Source of the DNA: an uncultured Eubacteriaceae bacterium
GTDB taxonomy: Bacteria; Bacillota; Clostridia; Eubacteriales; Eubacteriaceae
Reading direction: 5' to 3'
Length of the DNA stretch: 64,000 nucleotides
NCBI GenBank assembly: GCA_945867155.1
Contig: CAMBHL010000004.1
Span: 124,001-188,000, forward strand
The notes under the pieces are model-generated. The model did not search any database, had not been told where the DNA came from, and was given only the letters and a program-made list of their open reading frames with translations. Position numbers and translations under genes: made by a program. How positions within the stretch are numbered: the stretch's first letter is position 1; every line of letters starts with the position of its first letter. Positions 53,908-63,247 of the stretch are shown here, piece by piece.

Positions 53908-53960
53908 TGTTGTGCACCTTTCTCAGATTCCCTGTTTATTAATCTTCTGCTTTTCTTATT

Positions 53961-53969
53961 ATCATAACA
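53961..53969 (-). promoter_or_regulatory. Extended -10 promoter of the unknown/Sel1 operon
   Basis: On the minus strand TGT-TATGAT (53969-53961), about 55 bases before the start. No good -35 is seen. The rest of the 53908-54268 gap holds only the tetR promoter and operators. Confidence 0.5.
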
Positions 53970-54198
53970 TGAAAAGAAGGATAAAGAAATGATGGCGTTT
54001 AAATCTCAGATCCAACATCTTGGCCTAGAAGGAGAATAACTTTAGGAATTTGGTCCTGAGTGCAGCTATTTTTATCGCAGTAAAGATCATTTCGTAAGCT
54101 CCTTATATCAATTTACGTCATCGGATTTTTTTCAACACCGAAGGCAGTGTAAAAGAGCAGAAATCACACAAAGCAAATAACGGTTTATGGATTTTGCC

Positions 54199-54249
54199 TT
54201 GACAAGTAACCAATCGGTAACTTATAATAAGAGTAACCGAAAGGTAACT
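54199..54249 (+). promoter_or_regulatory. Promoter and two tandem operators of the TetR operon
   Basis: TTGACA (54199-54204), 18 bases, TATAAT (54223-54228). The imperfect palindrome AGTAACC-4-GGTAACT occurs twice, at 54205-54222 filling the spacer and at 54232-54249 over the start point, 27 bases apart. This is what an autoregulated TetR gene should show. Confidence 0.85.
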
Positions 54250-54268
54250 ACAAAGAAGGGGGTTGATG

Positions 54269-54886
54269 ATGACGGGAGATACGAAAGAACGGATTTTGGA
54301 AACGGCGCTGGCGTTGTTTGCGAAGAAGGGCTATCTCGGAACGTCGATGAACGACATTGCCGGGAAACTGGGACTCACAAAAGCCGCCTTGTACAAGCAT
54401 TATGCCAGCAAGCAGGAGATTCTGGACCGGCTTGTGGCGCGGATGAACCAAATGGACGCTGAACGCGCGGCCGCATTCGGCATGCCGGAAACAGCATCGG
54501 ACGGTTTTGCGGAGGCCTATATGAAGACGCCGATTGACAAGATCCGCGCCTACAGTGTGGCGCAGTTTGAGCATTGGACAAAGGAGCCCTTTGCTTCCAA
54601 TTTCCGCAAAATGCTGACGCTGGAGCAGTACCACGATCCAAAGATGGCAAAACTCTATCACGATTATATTGCGGGCGGTCCCCTCGCGTACATGGCAGCG
54701 GTTTTCCGCAGACTGACAGATTCTGACGAGGAAGCGATGCAGCTAGCGCTGGATTTTTACGGCCCGATGTATCTGCTGTACAGCGTTTACGACAGTGCGG
54801 AAAATAAGGCGGAGGTGGCGCCTTTGTTAGAGGCGCACATCGATCGTTTTGTTGCAAAAGTGGAATCCCACTACAGAAAGGATTAG
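54269..54886 (+). CDS. TetR-family regulator
   Basis: The 205-residue protein has the TetR DNA-binding domain (ERILETALALFAKKGYLGTS, then DIAGKLGLTKAALYKHYASK) and a ligand domain of unknown specificity. GAAGGGGG lies seven bases before ATG 54269; ATG 54266 is an alternative. The promoter carries two operator copies, so it probably represses itself and the genes behind it. Confidence 0.9.
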   Translation: MTGDTKERILETALALFAKKGYLGTSMNDIAGKLGLTKAALYKHYASKQEILDRLVARMNQMDAERAAAFGMPETASDGFAEAYMKTPIDKIRAYSVAQFEHWTKEPFASNFRKMLTLEQYHDPKMAKLYHDYIAGGPLAYMAAVFRRLTDSDEEAMQLALDFYGPMYLLYSVYDSAENKAEVAPLLEAHIDRFVAKVESHYRKD

Positions 54887-54888
54887 AA

Positions 54889-55080
54889 GTGAAGGATGGA
54901 GAGGAAAGGAGATGGGTTCTGTGTCCGCAGTGCGGTGCCAAAACGCGGCTGCAGCTTTTACAAGAGACGGAACTGAAAGATTTCCCGCTGTTTTGTCCGA
55001 AGTGCCGGCGGGAAACCAGAATTAATGCCAAAAATTTTGTCATTGAAGCACATCAGCCAGACGCCAAGACGCAGTGCTGA
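54889..55080 (+). CDS. Cysteine-rich KTR zinc-ribbon protein
   Basis: A 63-residue zinc ribbon: VLCPQCGAKTRLQLL and PLFCPKCRRETRIN supply two CPxC knuckles, the Cys_rich_KTR family. Its role is unknown; such genes often travel with TetR regulators on mobile DNA. It starts with GTG 2 bases after the tetR stop. Confidence 0.8.
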   Translation: MKDGEERRWVLCPQCGAKTRLQLLQETELKDFPLFCPKCRRETRINAKNFVIEAHQPDAKTQC

Positions 55081-55112
55081 CCGCAAAGCCGGTCACGCGC
55101 TGCGTCTTTTTT
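55066..55112 (+). terminator. Terminator/attenuator before the flavodoxin gene
   Basis: AAGACGCAG (55066-55074) pairs with CTGCGTCTT (55100-55108), with an inner TGACCG/CGGTCA stem, then six T. It includes the KTR gene stop and ends 18 bases before the flavodoxin start, so it may lower readthrough into it. Confidence 0.85.
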
Positions 55113-55129
55113 ATGAAAGGAGATTATTG

Positions 55130-55636
55130 ATGAAAGCTATTATTTACACGACGGGCACCGGCAGTACGGCGCAATATGCCAGCCTCCTGGCCAAGCAAAC
55201 CGGACTGCCTGCCATTTCGCTGAAAGCGGCACAGAAATCGGTTCCCAGAGGAACGAAAATTATTTATCTAGGGTGGATCATGGCCGGTACAGTCAAGGGT
55301 TACGCAAAGGCAGCCAGCCGCTACCGCGTCTGTGCAGTCTGCGGCGTCGGCATGGGACAGACCGGAACCCAGACAGATCAGGTGCGGGAAAAGTCGAAGG
55401 TTCCAGACGACATTCCGCTGTTTACCCTGCAGGGAAATTTTGACGTGAAAAAACTGCACGGCCTGTACCGCCTCATGATGGAAGTCATGGTCAAAACAGC
55501 GGGCAAGGGCCTTGCCAAAAAGACCGACCGCACGCCGGAGGAAGACGAGATGCTGAACATGATGCAGAACGGCGGCGAGCGGGTCAGTGTCGGCCATTTA
55601 AAAGCGGTATTGGATTGGTATGATGCGCAAAAGTGA
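55130..55636 (+). CDS. Flavodoxin-domain protein
   Basis: An FMN-binding-fold protein of unknown substrate. The 168 residues begin MKAIIYTTGTGSTAQYASLL, a flavodoxin phosphate-binding loop, followed by KIIYLGWIMAGTVKGYAKA. GAAAGGAG precedes ATG 55130. Part of the TetR-led group; a small membrane protein follows after 9 bases. It may be a quinone- or heme-pathway oxidoreductase like HemG, but no motif decides this. Confidence 0.75.
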   Translation: MKAIIYTTGTGSTAQYASLLAKQTGLPAISLKAAQKSVPRGTKIIYLGWIMAGTVKGYAKAASRYRVCAVCGVGMGQTGTQTDQVREKSKVPDDIPLFTLQGNFDVKKLHGLYRLMMEVMVKTAGKGLAKKTDRTPEEDEMLNMMQNGGERVSVGHLKAVLDWYDAQK

Positions 55637-55645
55637 GGATACAGC

Positions 55646-56056
55646 ATGAAACTCTATTTTGGAAACGCCGTGACGACGGCGGTAACGGTTATGATTTTGG
55701 TGCTGCTTGGGTTTATCGGCTGGTCGGTTCTCAACCGCACGAGCATTCAATATTGGGGGCGCAGGAGCGTCATGCTGCTGGCGTTCGGCCTTGTGGTCTG
55801 CTGCTTTGCGGCGGCCCGGGACGGGCTGGACAAAACCATCCAGCACGCCATTGACGGCAGCACGGCGCCGGGGCTGTTTCCGCTCGTCAGCGTCCCGACG
55901 ATCGTCGGCTGTGTCGGCGCGGCTCTGATCCTCATCGCAGCCATTGCCGCGCCAATTGCCAAAACCCAAAAGATGCGCGAGGCCTGGTTCTGGGTGATGT
56001 CCGGCGGGGTGGTGATGAAAATCGCAGTGATAGAGATCGCGCGGATCATGCTTTGA
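55646..56056 (+). CDS. Small membrane protein, four hydrophobic segments
   Basis: Not recognised. The 136 residues contain hydrophobic segments near 8-28, 40-58, 76-100 and 113-134 with little between. It follows the flavodoxin gene by 9 bases behind a GAGGATA site, so it is likely co-transcribed, and may be the membrane partner of that flavoprotein. Confidence 0.6.
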   Translation: MKLYFGNAVTTAVTVMILVLLGFIGWSVLNRTSIQYWGRRSVMLLAFGLVVCCFAAARDGLDKTIQHAIDGSTAPGLFPLVSVPTIVGCVGAALILIAAIAAPIAKTQKMREAWFWVMSGGVVMKIAVIEIARIML

Positions 56057-56073
56057 AGGAAAGGAGAAATGTA

Positions 56074-56145
56074 ATGTCAGAGAAAAATATCGTAATTCGG
56101 CTTGAAAGCTTTGTCTGTGAGAGAAATCCAGAAGCCTTTGAATAA
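56074..56145 (+). pseudogene. Truncated 23-codon frame, possible acetyltransferase start
   Basis: AAAGGAGA and an ATG open MSEKNIVIRLESFVCERNPE and stop after 23 codons. The first eleven residues resemble the start of GNAT acetyltransferases, so this may be a deleted gene. The match is short. The rest of 56057-56295 shows no gene. Confidence 0.3.
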
Positions 56146-56295
56146 TTTGAAGCCGCCTTTCCAGCCAAACAAAAGCTGAAACAGCCGGGACAGCTGTTTT
56201 GAGGGAAAACGGCATTGGAAAATTGATCCCGGCGGTTCAATCAGAGGATGTGGAGACATTAGAGGGTGCAGAATAAAGGCAGATGCCGTGAATGT

Positions 56296-56973
56296 TCAGG
56301 AGCCGCTGAGCACGTCCTGCAGCCCTTCGGCGTCGAGAATTGTGATCTGTTTCGGCGAATAGCGGATGAGGCCGCGGCCTTCCATTTTTTTGAGTTCCCG
56401 GTGAAGGGAAGGCCGGGAGACATTCATCGAAAGGGCCCATTTTGTGACGGAGCCGGGAATCGGAATCGTCTCGTTCCCGGTCTGCCGATGGCGGAGCAGG
56501 AGCCAGAACGCCGCTTTTTGGCAGATGCCGCTGTAGGAAAAAAGTTCGATGCGCTGTTGGAGCATGTAGGCCGCGGTGGAAAGCTCGGTGATGAAATTCT
56601 TGAGGATGCGGCGGTCTTTCTGCATGAGGGCCAGGAGCTCTTCTTTGTGCAGCATCATGACCGCGGCCGGTTCCGAGGCGATGACGTCGCAGGGATAGCG
56701 GTGGTTTTTTGAAAAAGCGGCAGCGGGACCGATGATGTTGCCGGGCCCCCGGGCCGTCACGTTGACCATGCTGCCGTTGGGGAAGGTCTTTTCAGCCTGG
56801 ACCTGGCCTTCGAGGACAATGCCGATGCGGTTCGCCGGGTCCATCTGCAAAAAGATCGTATCGTTTTTATCGAAATGCTGAATAAAATGCGGCGTATTTT
56901 TAAGCAGCGCTTTGAGTTCTTCAGAAGATAAGCCGCGAAACAAGGGACTTTCTAATAAGATTGTGTCATTCAT
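56296..56973 (-). CDS. Crp/Fnr-family regulator
   Basis: The 225-residue protein has a cyclic-nucleotide-type beta domain (residues 15-125, with GIVLEGQVQAEKTFPNGSMV) and a C-terminal winged helix (WALSMNVSRPSLHRELKKME near residue 180). The N-terminus lacks the Fnr cysteine cluster, so oxygen sensing by iron-sulfur is unlikely. It is divergent from the dehydrogenase gene, with a palindrome (57031-57048) between. GAAAGGCC precedes the start. Confidence 0.88.
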   Translation of the reverse strand: MNDTILLESPLFRGLSSEELKALLKNTPHFIQHFDKNDTIFLQMDPANRIGIVLEGQVQAEKTFPNGSMVNVTARGPGNIIGPAAAFSKNHRYPCDVIASEPAAVMMLHKEELLALMQKDRRILKNFITELSTAAYMLQQRIELFSYSGICQKAAFWLLLRHRQTGNETIPIPGSVTKWALSMNVSRPSLHRELKKMEGRGLIRYSPKQITILDAEGLQDVLSGS

Positions 56974-57007
56974 CGAAATGGCCTTTCTTTTTTTATGATT
57001 TTTTTCT

Positions 57008-57074
57008 ATTATATCTAAAAATTATTCAAATTGTATCTAGGGATACAGAATTTATAGCGGGAGACGCCTAAACT
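57008..57074. promoter_or_regulatory. Shared Crp/Fnr-type operator and divergent promoters
   Basis: TTGTATC-TAGG-GATACAG (57031-57048) contains a perfect TGTATC/GATACA palindrome. On the plus strand a TAAACT -10 (57069-57074) would place the palindrome centre near -41.5, the class II activator position. On the minus strand TATAAT (57013-57008) has its -35 inside the palindrome. Confidence 0.7.
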
Positions 57075-57137
57075 AGAGTCAACAAAGAACAGAGAACAAA
57101 AACAAATGCTCCCGAAATAAAGAAAGGCGGCGCAATG

Positions 57138-58172
57138 ATGAAAGTTGCATTTTTTGATACGAAACCCTACGACAAACCTTCGTTTGAACATTACGGAAAA
57201 GAACACGATATTCAATTTAAATTTTTAGAAACTAAACTGACGCCGGATACGGTGGAACTGGCAAAAGGCTCGGACGCGGTCTGTGTTTTCGTAAACGACA
57301 CAGTGAATGCAGAAGTGATCGACAAGCTCGACACCTACGGCATCAAGATAATCGCCCTGCGCTGCGCAGGCTACAACAACGTCGATGTGGAACACGCCTT
57401 TGGCAAAATCCACGTGACCCACGTGCCGGCGTATTCGCCCTACGCGGTGGCGGAACACGCAGCAGCCCTGCTGCTCACGTCGGTCCGCCGGATTCACAAA
57501 GCCTACAACCGGACCCGGGAATTCAATTTCTCTTTAAGCGGCCTGACGGGCTTCGTCCTCCACGGCAAAACTGTCGGGGTGATCGGCACCGGCCGGATTG
57601 GCCGGCTCTTTATCGACATCTGCAAAGGCTTTGGCATGCACGTGATCGCCTACGACAAATTCCCGGCGAAGGACAGCAGCATTGAGTACGTCTCTTTGGA
57701 TGAACTTTTTGAGAGAAGCGACATCATCTCCCTGCACTGCCCGCTGACAGAAGAAACCAAACACGTCATCAACCAAGACGCGATCAATAAGATGAAAAAA
57801 GGCGTCGTGATTTTGAACACGTCCCGAGGGGCCCTCATCGACGCACAAGCCCTTCTCGAAGGCCTCAAGGACCGGAAAGTCGGCGCGGCCTGCCTGGACG
57901 TTTACGAAGAAGAAGCGGACATCTTCTTTGAAGACCGCTCGAACCATATTTTAAACGACGACGTCCTCAGTCAGCTGATCTCCATGCCAAACGTCATCGT
58001 CACGTCCCATCAGGCGTTCCTCACGAAAGAAGCCCTGGACAACATCGCCGAAACGACGGTAAATAATCTCTTGAGCTTCTACGAAAAAGACGGCGTCTGC
58101 GACAACGAACTCTGCTATCATTGCCACCGCATTGAGGAATGCAAGAAAGACCGGGCGGAAAAATGCTTTTAA
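57138..58172 (+). CDS. D-lactate dehydrogenase-like 2-hydroxyacid dehydrogenase with Cys-rich tail
   Basis: An NAD-dependent D-2-hydroxyacid dehydrogenase, probably D-lactate. The 344 residues have the NAD motif GKTVGVIGTGRIGRLFIDIC near residue 145, the catalytic Arg in NTSRGALID near residue 232, Glu in LDVYEEEADIFFED near residue 255 and His in TSHQAFLT near residue 293. The last 24 residues carry five Cys and two His (CDNELCYHCHRIEECKK, then KCF), an addition that could bind metal. AGGCGG precedes ATG 57138. Probably activated by the divergent Crp/Fnr protein. Confidence 0.88.
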   Translation: MKVAFFDTKPYDKPSFEHYGKEHDIQFKFLETKLTPDTVELAKGSDAVCVFVNDTVNAEVIDKLDTYGIKIIALRCAGYNNVDVEHAFGKIHVTHVPAYSPYAVAEHAAALLLTSVRRIHKAYNRTREFNFSLSGLTGFVLHGKTVGVIGTGRIGRLFIDICKGFGMHVIAYDKFPAKDSSIEYVSLDELFERSDIISLHCPLTEETKHVINQDAINKMKKGVVILNTSRGALIDAQALLEGLKDRKVGAACLDVYEEEADIFFEDRSNHILNDDVLSQLISMPNVIVTSHQAFLTKEALDNIAETTVNNLLSFYEKDGVCDNELCYHCHRIEECKKDRAEKCF

Positions 58173-58202
58173 ATTTGAAGATATTTTTATCTGTATCTTT
58201 AA

Positions 58203-59549
<1,347 letters not shown>

Positions 59550-59567
59550 TAAAATGGAGGTACTCAA

Positions 59568-59753
59568 ATGAAGTACAAAGTCAACGACAGTTGTATTGGA
59601 TGCGGGCTCTGCGAAGGCACCTGCCCGGAAGTGTTCCACATGACCGACGCAGGAACGGCAGAAGCTATCGACGCGGAAGTGCCGGCAGAATGCGAAGACG
59701 CAGCGGCAGAAGCCATGGACGGCTGCCCCGTCGGCGCCATCGAAGAAGCGTAA
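59568..59753 (+). CDS. Ferredoxin, single [4Fe-4S] type
   Basis: A 61-residue electron carrier. CIGCGLCEGTCPEVF supplies three cluster cysteines (9, 12, 15) and the final MDGCPVGAI the fourth. Cys19 and the Cys in AECEDAA sit where Desulfovibrio gigas ferredoxin forms a disulfide, so this is a monocluster ferredoxin with a possible disulfide. TGGAGG precedes the ATG. Co-transcribed with eno up to the terminator. Confidence 0.92.
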   Translation: MKYKVNDSCIGCGLCEGTCPEVFHMTDAGTAEAIDAEVPAECEDAAAEAMDGCPVGAIEEA

Positions 59754-59767
59754 GGTTTATGTTTTAG

Positions 59768-59799
59768 AGACAGCGGAGTGATCCGCTGTCTTTTTTTTT
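59768..59799 (+). terminator. Terminator after eno-ferredoxin
   Basis: AGACAGCGGA (59768-59777), loop GTGA, TCCGCTGTCT (59782-59791), then eight more T. Confidence 0.94.
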
Positions 59800-59815
59800 G
59801 CGCACCTTGTCTGCA

Positions 59816-60157
59816 TTATTGGACGTTGAGCAGCGTAAAGGAATCTTCGTGCATAAAGGACAGGGCGATACTGCACATCTGCTCCGGCGTTTCCTGCATG
59901 CCGTGGTTCATCCACAGCAGCAAGTTGTGGTAAATGCCGCCGATATGATAGGCCGCTTTAAACGGCTGGGCCGAACCGATTTTCCCCTGAAAAGCGTCGA
60001 ACTTAAAACACTGGTCCAGCACATCGAGCAGGAGATGGGACAGCCCGTTTTTGTGAATGATCAGCAGTTCTTTTTTATGGGCGTAAAACGTCGTGAAAAT
60101 CGTTAGAAGATAAGATCTGTACCAGTTTTCGATGTATATCCCACCGATGGATTTCAC
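59816..60157 (-). pseudogene. C-terminal part of a TetR-family regulator
   Basis: The 113-residue frame reads like the ligand domain of TetR proteins: NWYRSYLLTIFTTFYAHKKE, then LLIIHKNGLSHLLLDVL and YHIGGIYHNLLLWMNHGMQE before TPEQM. The helix-turn-helix domain that should come first is absent; the sequence at 60158-60370 offers no such frame. It is most likely a decayed gene. Confidence 0.6.
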
Positions 60158-60370
60158 GATTTATCAATATCTTTTGAACGCAGACCCGGCTGTTTCTTGG
60201 AATAGGTGATGCGGAGGGCTATCAGGATTTCAGAGATGAAATTCATATTAGGCGGCTTTGCGAAGAGAGAGAGAAAGCCGAAAATTTTGCGGTATAATAA
60301 GACCGTAAAGTCTGGCCGGTGCGGGTCAGGGCAAATAAAATTTTTATCATTGTGAAAGGCGGCCAGAAAA

Positions 60371-61759
60371 ATGGATTTGTTTGAATACGCGGCGGAAAAA
60401 CAAAAAAAGAAAGAGGCCCCGCTTGCGGCCCGGATGCGTCCCCGGACTTTGGATGAAGTGGTGGGGCAGGAAGACATCATTGGAAAGGACAAACTGCTGT
60501 ACCGGGCCATCAAAGCCGACCGTCTCAGTTCCATTATTTTTTACGGGCCGCCGGGGGTGGGCAAAACGACCCTGGCCCGGGTGATTGCCAACACGACGGC
60601 TGCCGATTTTCATCAGGTCAATGCGACGGCGGCGGGAAAGAAAGACATGGAGAACGTGGTTCGGAAAGCGAAGGAAAATCTGGGCGGCTACGGCCGCAAA
60701 ACGATTTTGTTTATCGACGAAATCCATCGGTTTAACAAAGCCCAGCAGGATTATCTGCTGCCCTATGTCGAAGACGGCACTGTCATTTTGGTCGGCGCGA
60801 CGACGGAAAACCCTTATTTTGAAGTTAACGGCGCCCTGCTGTCCCGGTCGAGGATCTTTGAGCTGAAGCCTTTGTCCAAATCGAACATCAAAACGCTGAT
60901 TCACCGGGCCATGACGTCAGAAAGAGGGCTTGGGGCTTTTCACGCGGACATCACAGAGGAGGCCGCGGATTTTCTGGCCGATGTCGCAGACGGGGACGCC
61001 CGATCAGCCTTAAACGCGGTAGAGCTGGCGGCGCTGACCACCCATCCCGGCAAAGACGGCAAAATTCACATCACGGTTGAAATCGCTGAGCAGTGCATTC
61101 AGAAAAAGGCCATCCGCTACGACAAGACCGGGGACAATCATTACGACACGATCGCGGCTTTCATCGAATCCATGTGCGGCTCCGATCCAGATGCGGCGCT
61201 GTACTATCTGGCCAGGATGCTCGAAGCGGGAGAAGATGTGAAATACATCGCTCGGCGCATGCTGATCGCCGCTTCGGAGGAAGTGGGCAACGCTGATCCC
61301 ATGGCCATCTGCGTGGCGGCCTCTGCGGCGTTTAGCGTGGAACGGGTCGGGATGCCCGAAGGCCGAATCATTCTGGCCCAGGCTGCGGCCTACATTGCCT
61401 CTGCACCCAAATCCAATTCCGCCTACGTGGGCATAGACAAGGCCCTTGCGCTGGTCAGGCAGACGGGCAATCTGCCGATCCCGCCTTATCTTCAGGATTC
61501 GAGCTACAGGGGCGCCCGGAAACTGGGGCGGGGCGTCGGGTACAAATACGCGCATCACTATCCGAATCACTGGGTCAAACAGCAGTACCTGCCGGATGAG
61601 ATCAAAGACGAGCGGATTTACGAACCCGGCGATATCGGCTGCGAAAAGGAGATCAAAGCGTATTTCAGAAAAATCGGCAAGGACCCCGAACGCTATCGGG
61701 CGAAAGACCCGGCTGGGGAAGAAGACCCTCATGGAAAAAATGGGCTACAAAAAATTTAA
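60371..61759 (+). CDS. rarA: Replication-associated recombination protein RarA (MgsA)
   Basis: A clamp-loader-like AAA ATPase acting at stalled forks. The 462-residue protein has RPRTLDEVVGQEDIIG near residue 26, Walker A YGPPGVGKTTLARVIA near residue 58, Walker B ILFIDEIHRFNKAQQD near residue 112, sensor 1 GATTENP, and the tetramerization C-terminus (ASEEVGNADPMA, then YKYAHHYPNHW). A TATAAT with TGCGG before it (60293-60298) may be its promoter. A 25-codon frame overlaps its end and runs to 61808; I do not call it. Confidence 0.95.
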   Translation: MDLFEYAAEKQKKKEAPLAARMRPRTLDEVVGQEDIIGKDKLLYRAIKADRLSSIIFYGPPGVGKTTLARVIANTTAADFHQVNATAAGKKDMENVVRKAKENLGGYGRKTILFIDEIHRFNKAQQDYLLPYVEDGTVILVGATTENPYFEVNGALLSRSRIFELKPLSKSNIKTLIHRAMTSERGLGAFHADITEEAADFLADVADGDARSALNAVELAALTTHPGKDGKIHITVEIAEQCIQKKAIRYDKTGDNHYDTIAAFIESMCGSDPDAALYYLARMLEAGEDVKYIARRMLIAASEEVGNADPMAICVAASAAFSVERVGMPEGRIILAQAAAYIASAPKSNSAYVGIDKALALVRQTGNLPIPPYLQDSSYRGARKLGRGVGYKYAHHYPNHWVKQQYLPDEIKDERIYEPGDIGCEKEIKAYFRKIGKDPERYRAKDPAGEEDPHGKNGLQKI

Positions 61760-61915
61760 TGCAGAACTGACGCGGTATTCCAAATATTACGTCAAGCATT
61801 TTGAATGAGCGCAGATGTTAAATGTTTGTAAACAGCAGCGCAGCGCTTTCTTTATCATAACAGGCATTTCAGAAAATTGGCCCGGACCATTTTCCATCAC
61901 GATTACGTATCTGCC

Positions 61916-62137
61916 TTACGGTGATGTCGTCGTAGGGGTTGAATTCGAAAAAAAATAATCATGCATGACAAAATAGTCTTTGCCGGTGAGCAGCGCCTTT
62001 AAATGCTGAAGGGTCGGTTTTGGAATCGCCTCGAAACGATTGAACCAGGCCCACCTGGACCAATAGGCCCAGCGTTCTGCTCTGGACTCAAAATTGGAGA
62101 AGCAGCCGTTGTACACAATGCGGATCAAATATAGCAT
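61916..62137 (-). pseudogene. Remnant of a macrodomain-linked (SirTM-type) sirtuin
   Basis: The 73-codon frame contains ERWAYWSRWAWFNRFEAIPK and HLKALLTGKDYFVM, which match the middle of SirTM sirtuins (EYWAYWSR, then KDYFV before TTN). SirTM enzymes ADP-ribosylate lipoylated GcvH-like proteins and are encoded with macrodomain proteins; an intact one starts at 62271, divergent. The NAD-binding start and the zinc and catalytic parts are missing. At a run of eight T (minus strand) the frame changes; in another frame it continues EFNPYDDITVRQIRNRDGKW to a later stop. The gap 61760-62270 otherwise shows nothing. Confidence 0.5.
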
Positions 62138-62270
62138 AGTGTCATTTGAAAAATAAGAGATTAAGAAATTTATGAGTCACTTTATGATTTCATAGTGTTT
62201 AAAGATCGGGCGGCAGCTGGTAAAATAAAATTATCCAAACAAAATACTCAAAATACAGAAAGGAAAGCTT

Positions 62271-63113
62271 ATGGACCAAAATGCAGCACAGGCCGAACGC
62301 CTTGAATATTTAACTCGGGTGTTTATTGAAGATTCGGACGGGTACCAGAACCTGGCCTTGCCCGACGGTGAAGAAGATCAAAGACGCCTTCTGCGCTCGC
62401 TCATGAACATCCGCATGCCGAAGCCGCTTTCGCCGGAAGTGCTGGCCGTGCAGGACGCTTATCTCAAAGCCAGAAATCAGGAAAAGGGCATTATCCAAAT
62501 TCAGGACATTCCGACCATTCGGGAACAGGGGAGTGATCATCCAAACGGCGATGTGATTTCGATCTGGCAGGGGGATATCACACGGCTGGCTTCAGATGCG
62601 ATTGTCAACGCCGCCAATTCCCAGATGCTGGGCTGCTTTGTGCCCATGCACACCTGCATCGACAACTGCATCCACACTTTCGCCGGGGTCGAACTGCGCC
62701 TGGCCTGCCACCGCCAGATGCAGACGCTCCGGGAAAAATACGGCAAGACCTACGAGCAGCCGACGGCGGTGCCGATGCTCACCGACGGTTACAATTTGCC
62801 CGCCGCTCACGTGATTCACGTTGTGGGGCCGATTGTGGGGAACCGTCTGACGCCGGCCCTTGAAAAGGATCTTTCTGACTGTTATCAAAACGTGCTGGAC
62901 CTGTGCGTTGAAAACGGCCTTTCCACCGTGGCGTTCTGCTGCCTTTCCACCGGAGTTTTCCGTTTCCCCAACGACCGGGCCTGCGAGCTCGCGGTCAAAA
63001 CCGTGACGGATTGGCTGAACGCACATCCGGGCAAAATGAAGCGCGTGATTTTCAACGTCTTTAAAGACGAAGACAAGAGGATTTACGAAGCTGAACTGTG
63101 CTGCCAAAATTAG
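62271..63113 (+). CDS. Zinc-type macrodomain protein-ADP-ribose hydrolase
   Basis: Removes ADP-ribose from modified proteins. The 280 residues have a helical N-terminal extension (1-95), then the macrodomain: ISIWQGDITRLASDAIVNAA near residue 96, the zinc-type motif GCFVPMHTCIDNCIHTFAG near residue 122, VIHVVGPIVG near residue 185 and CCLSTGVFRFPNDRA near residue 225. This is the class normally paired with SirTM and a GcvH-like target; only a sirtuin remnant is left beside it. GAAAGGAAAG precedes the ATG, and TTTAAA-17-TAAAAT (62198-62226, with TGG) may be its promoter. Confidence 0.9.
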   Translation: MDQNAAQAERLEYLTRVFIEDSDGYQNLALPDGEEDQRRLLRSLMNIRMPKPLSPEVLAVQDAYLKARNQEKGIIQIQDIPTIREQGSDHPNGDVISIWQGDITRLASDAIVNAANSQMLGCFVPMHTCIDNCIHTFAGVELRLACHRQMQTLREKYGKTYEQPTAVPMLTDGYNLPAAHVIHVVGPIVGNRLTPALEKDLSDCYQNVLDLCVENGLSTVAFCCLSTGVFRFPNDRACELAVKTVTDWLNAHPGKMKRVIFNVFKDEDKRIYEAELCCQN

Positions 63114-63123
63114 GCATTTCATC

Positions 63124-63158
63124 AACAGGATTCTGTGAAATTCGCGGGTCCTGTTTTT
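63124..63158 (+). terminator. Weak terminator after the macrodomain gene
   Basis: AACAGGA (63124-63130) pairs with TCCTGTT (63149-63155) across an 18-base loop, followed by T. Confidence 0.5.
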
Positions 63159-63174
63159 ATTTTGATCAAAACCC

Positions 63175-63205
63175 TTGACTTGGAGTCAACTTCAAGTGCT
63201 ATGAT
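63175..63205 (+). promoter_or_regulatory. MerR-type promoter with 19-base spacer
   Basis: TTGACT (63175-63180) and TATGAT (63200-63205) are 19 bases apart, the stretched spacing that MerR proteins correct. The spacer holds the dyad CTTGACTT...AACTTCAAG typical of MerR operators. Confidence 0.88.
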
Positions 63206-63247
63206 GCATTTCAATAAAAAGAAAAGTGTTAAACAGAGGAGGCGGCG

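Noticed and set aside
61734..61808. A 25-codon frame overlapping the end of rarA
   Set aside because: It has only a weak ribosome site and no recognisable relatives, so it is not supported as a gene.
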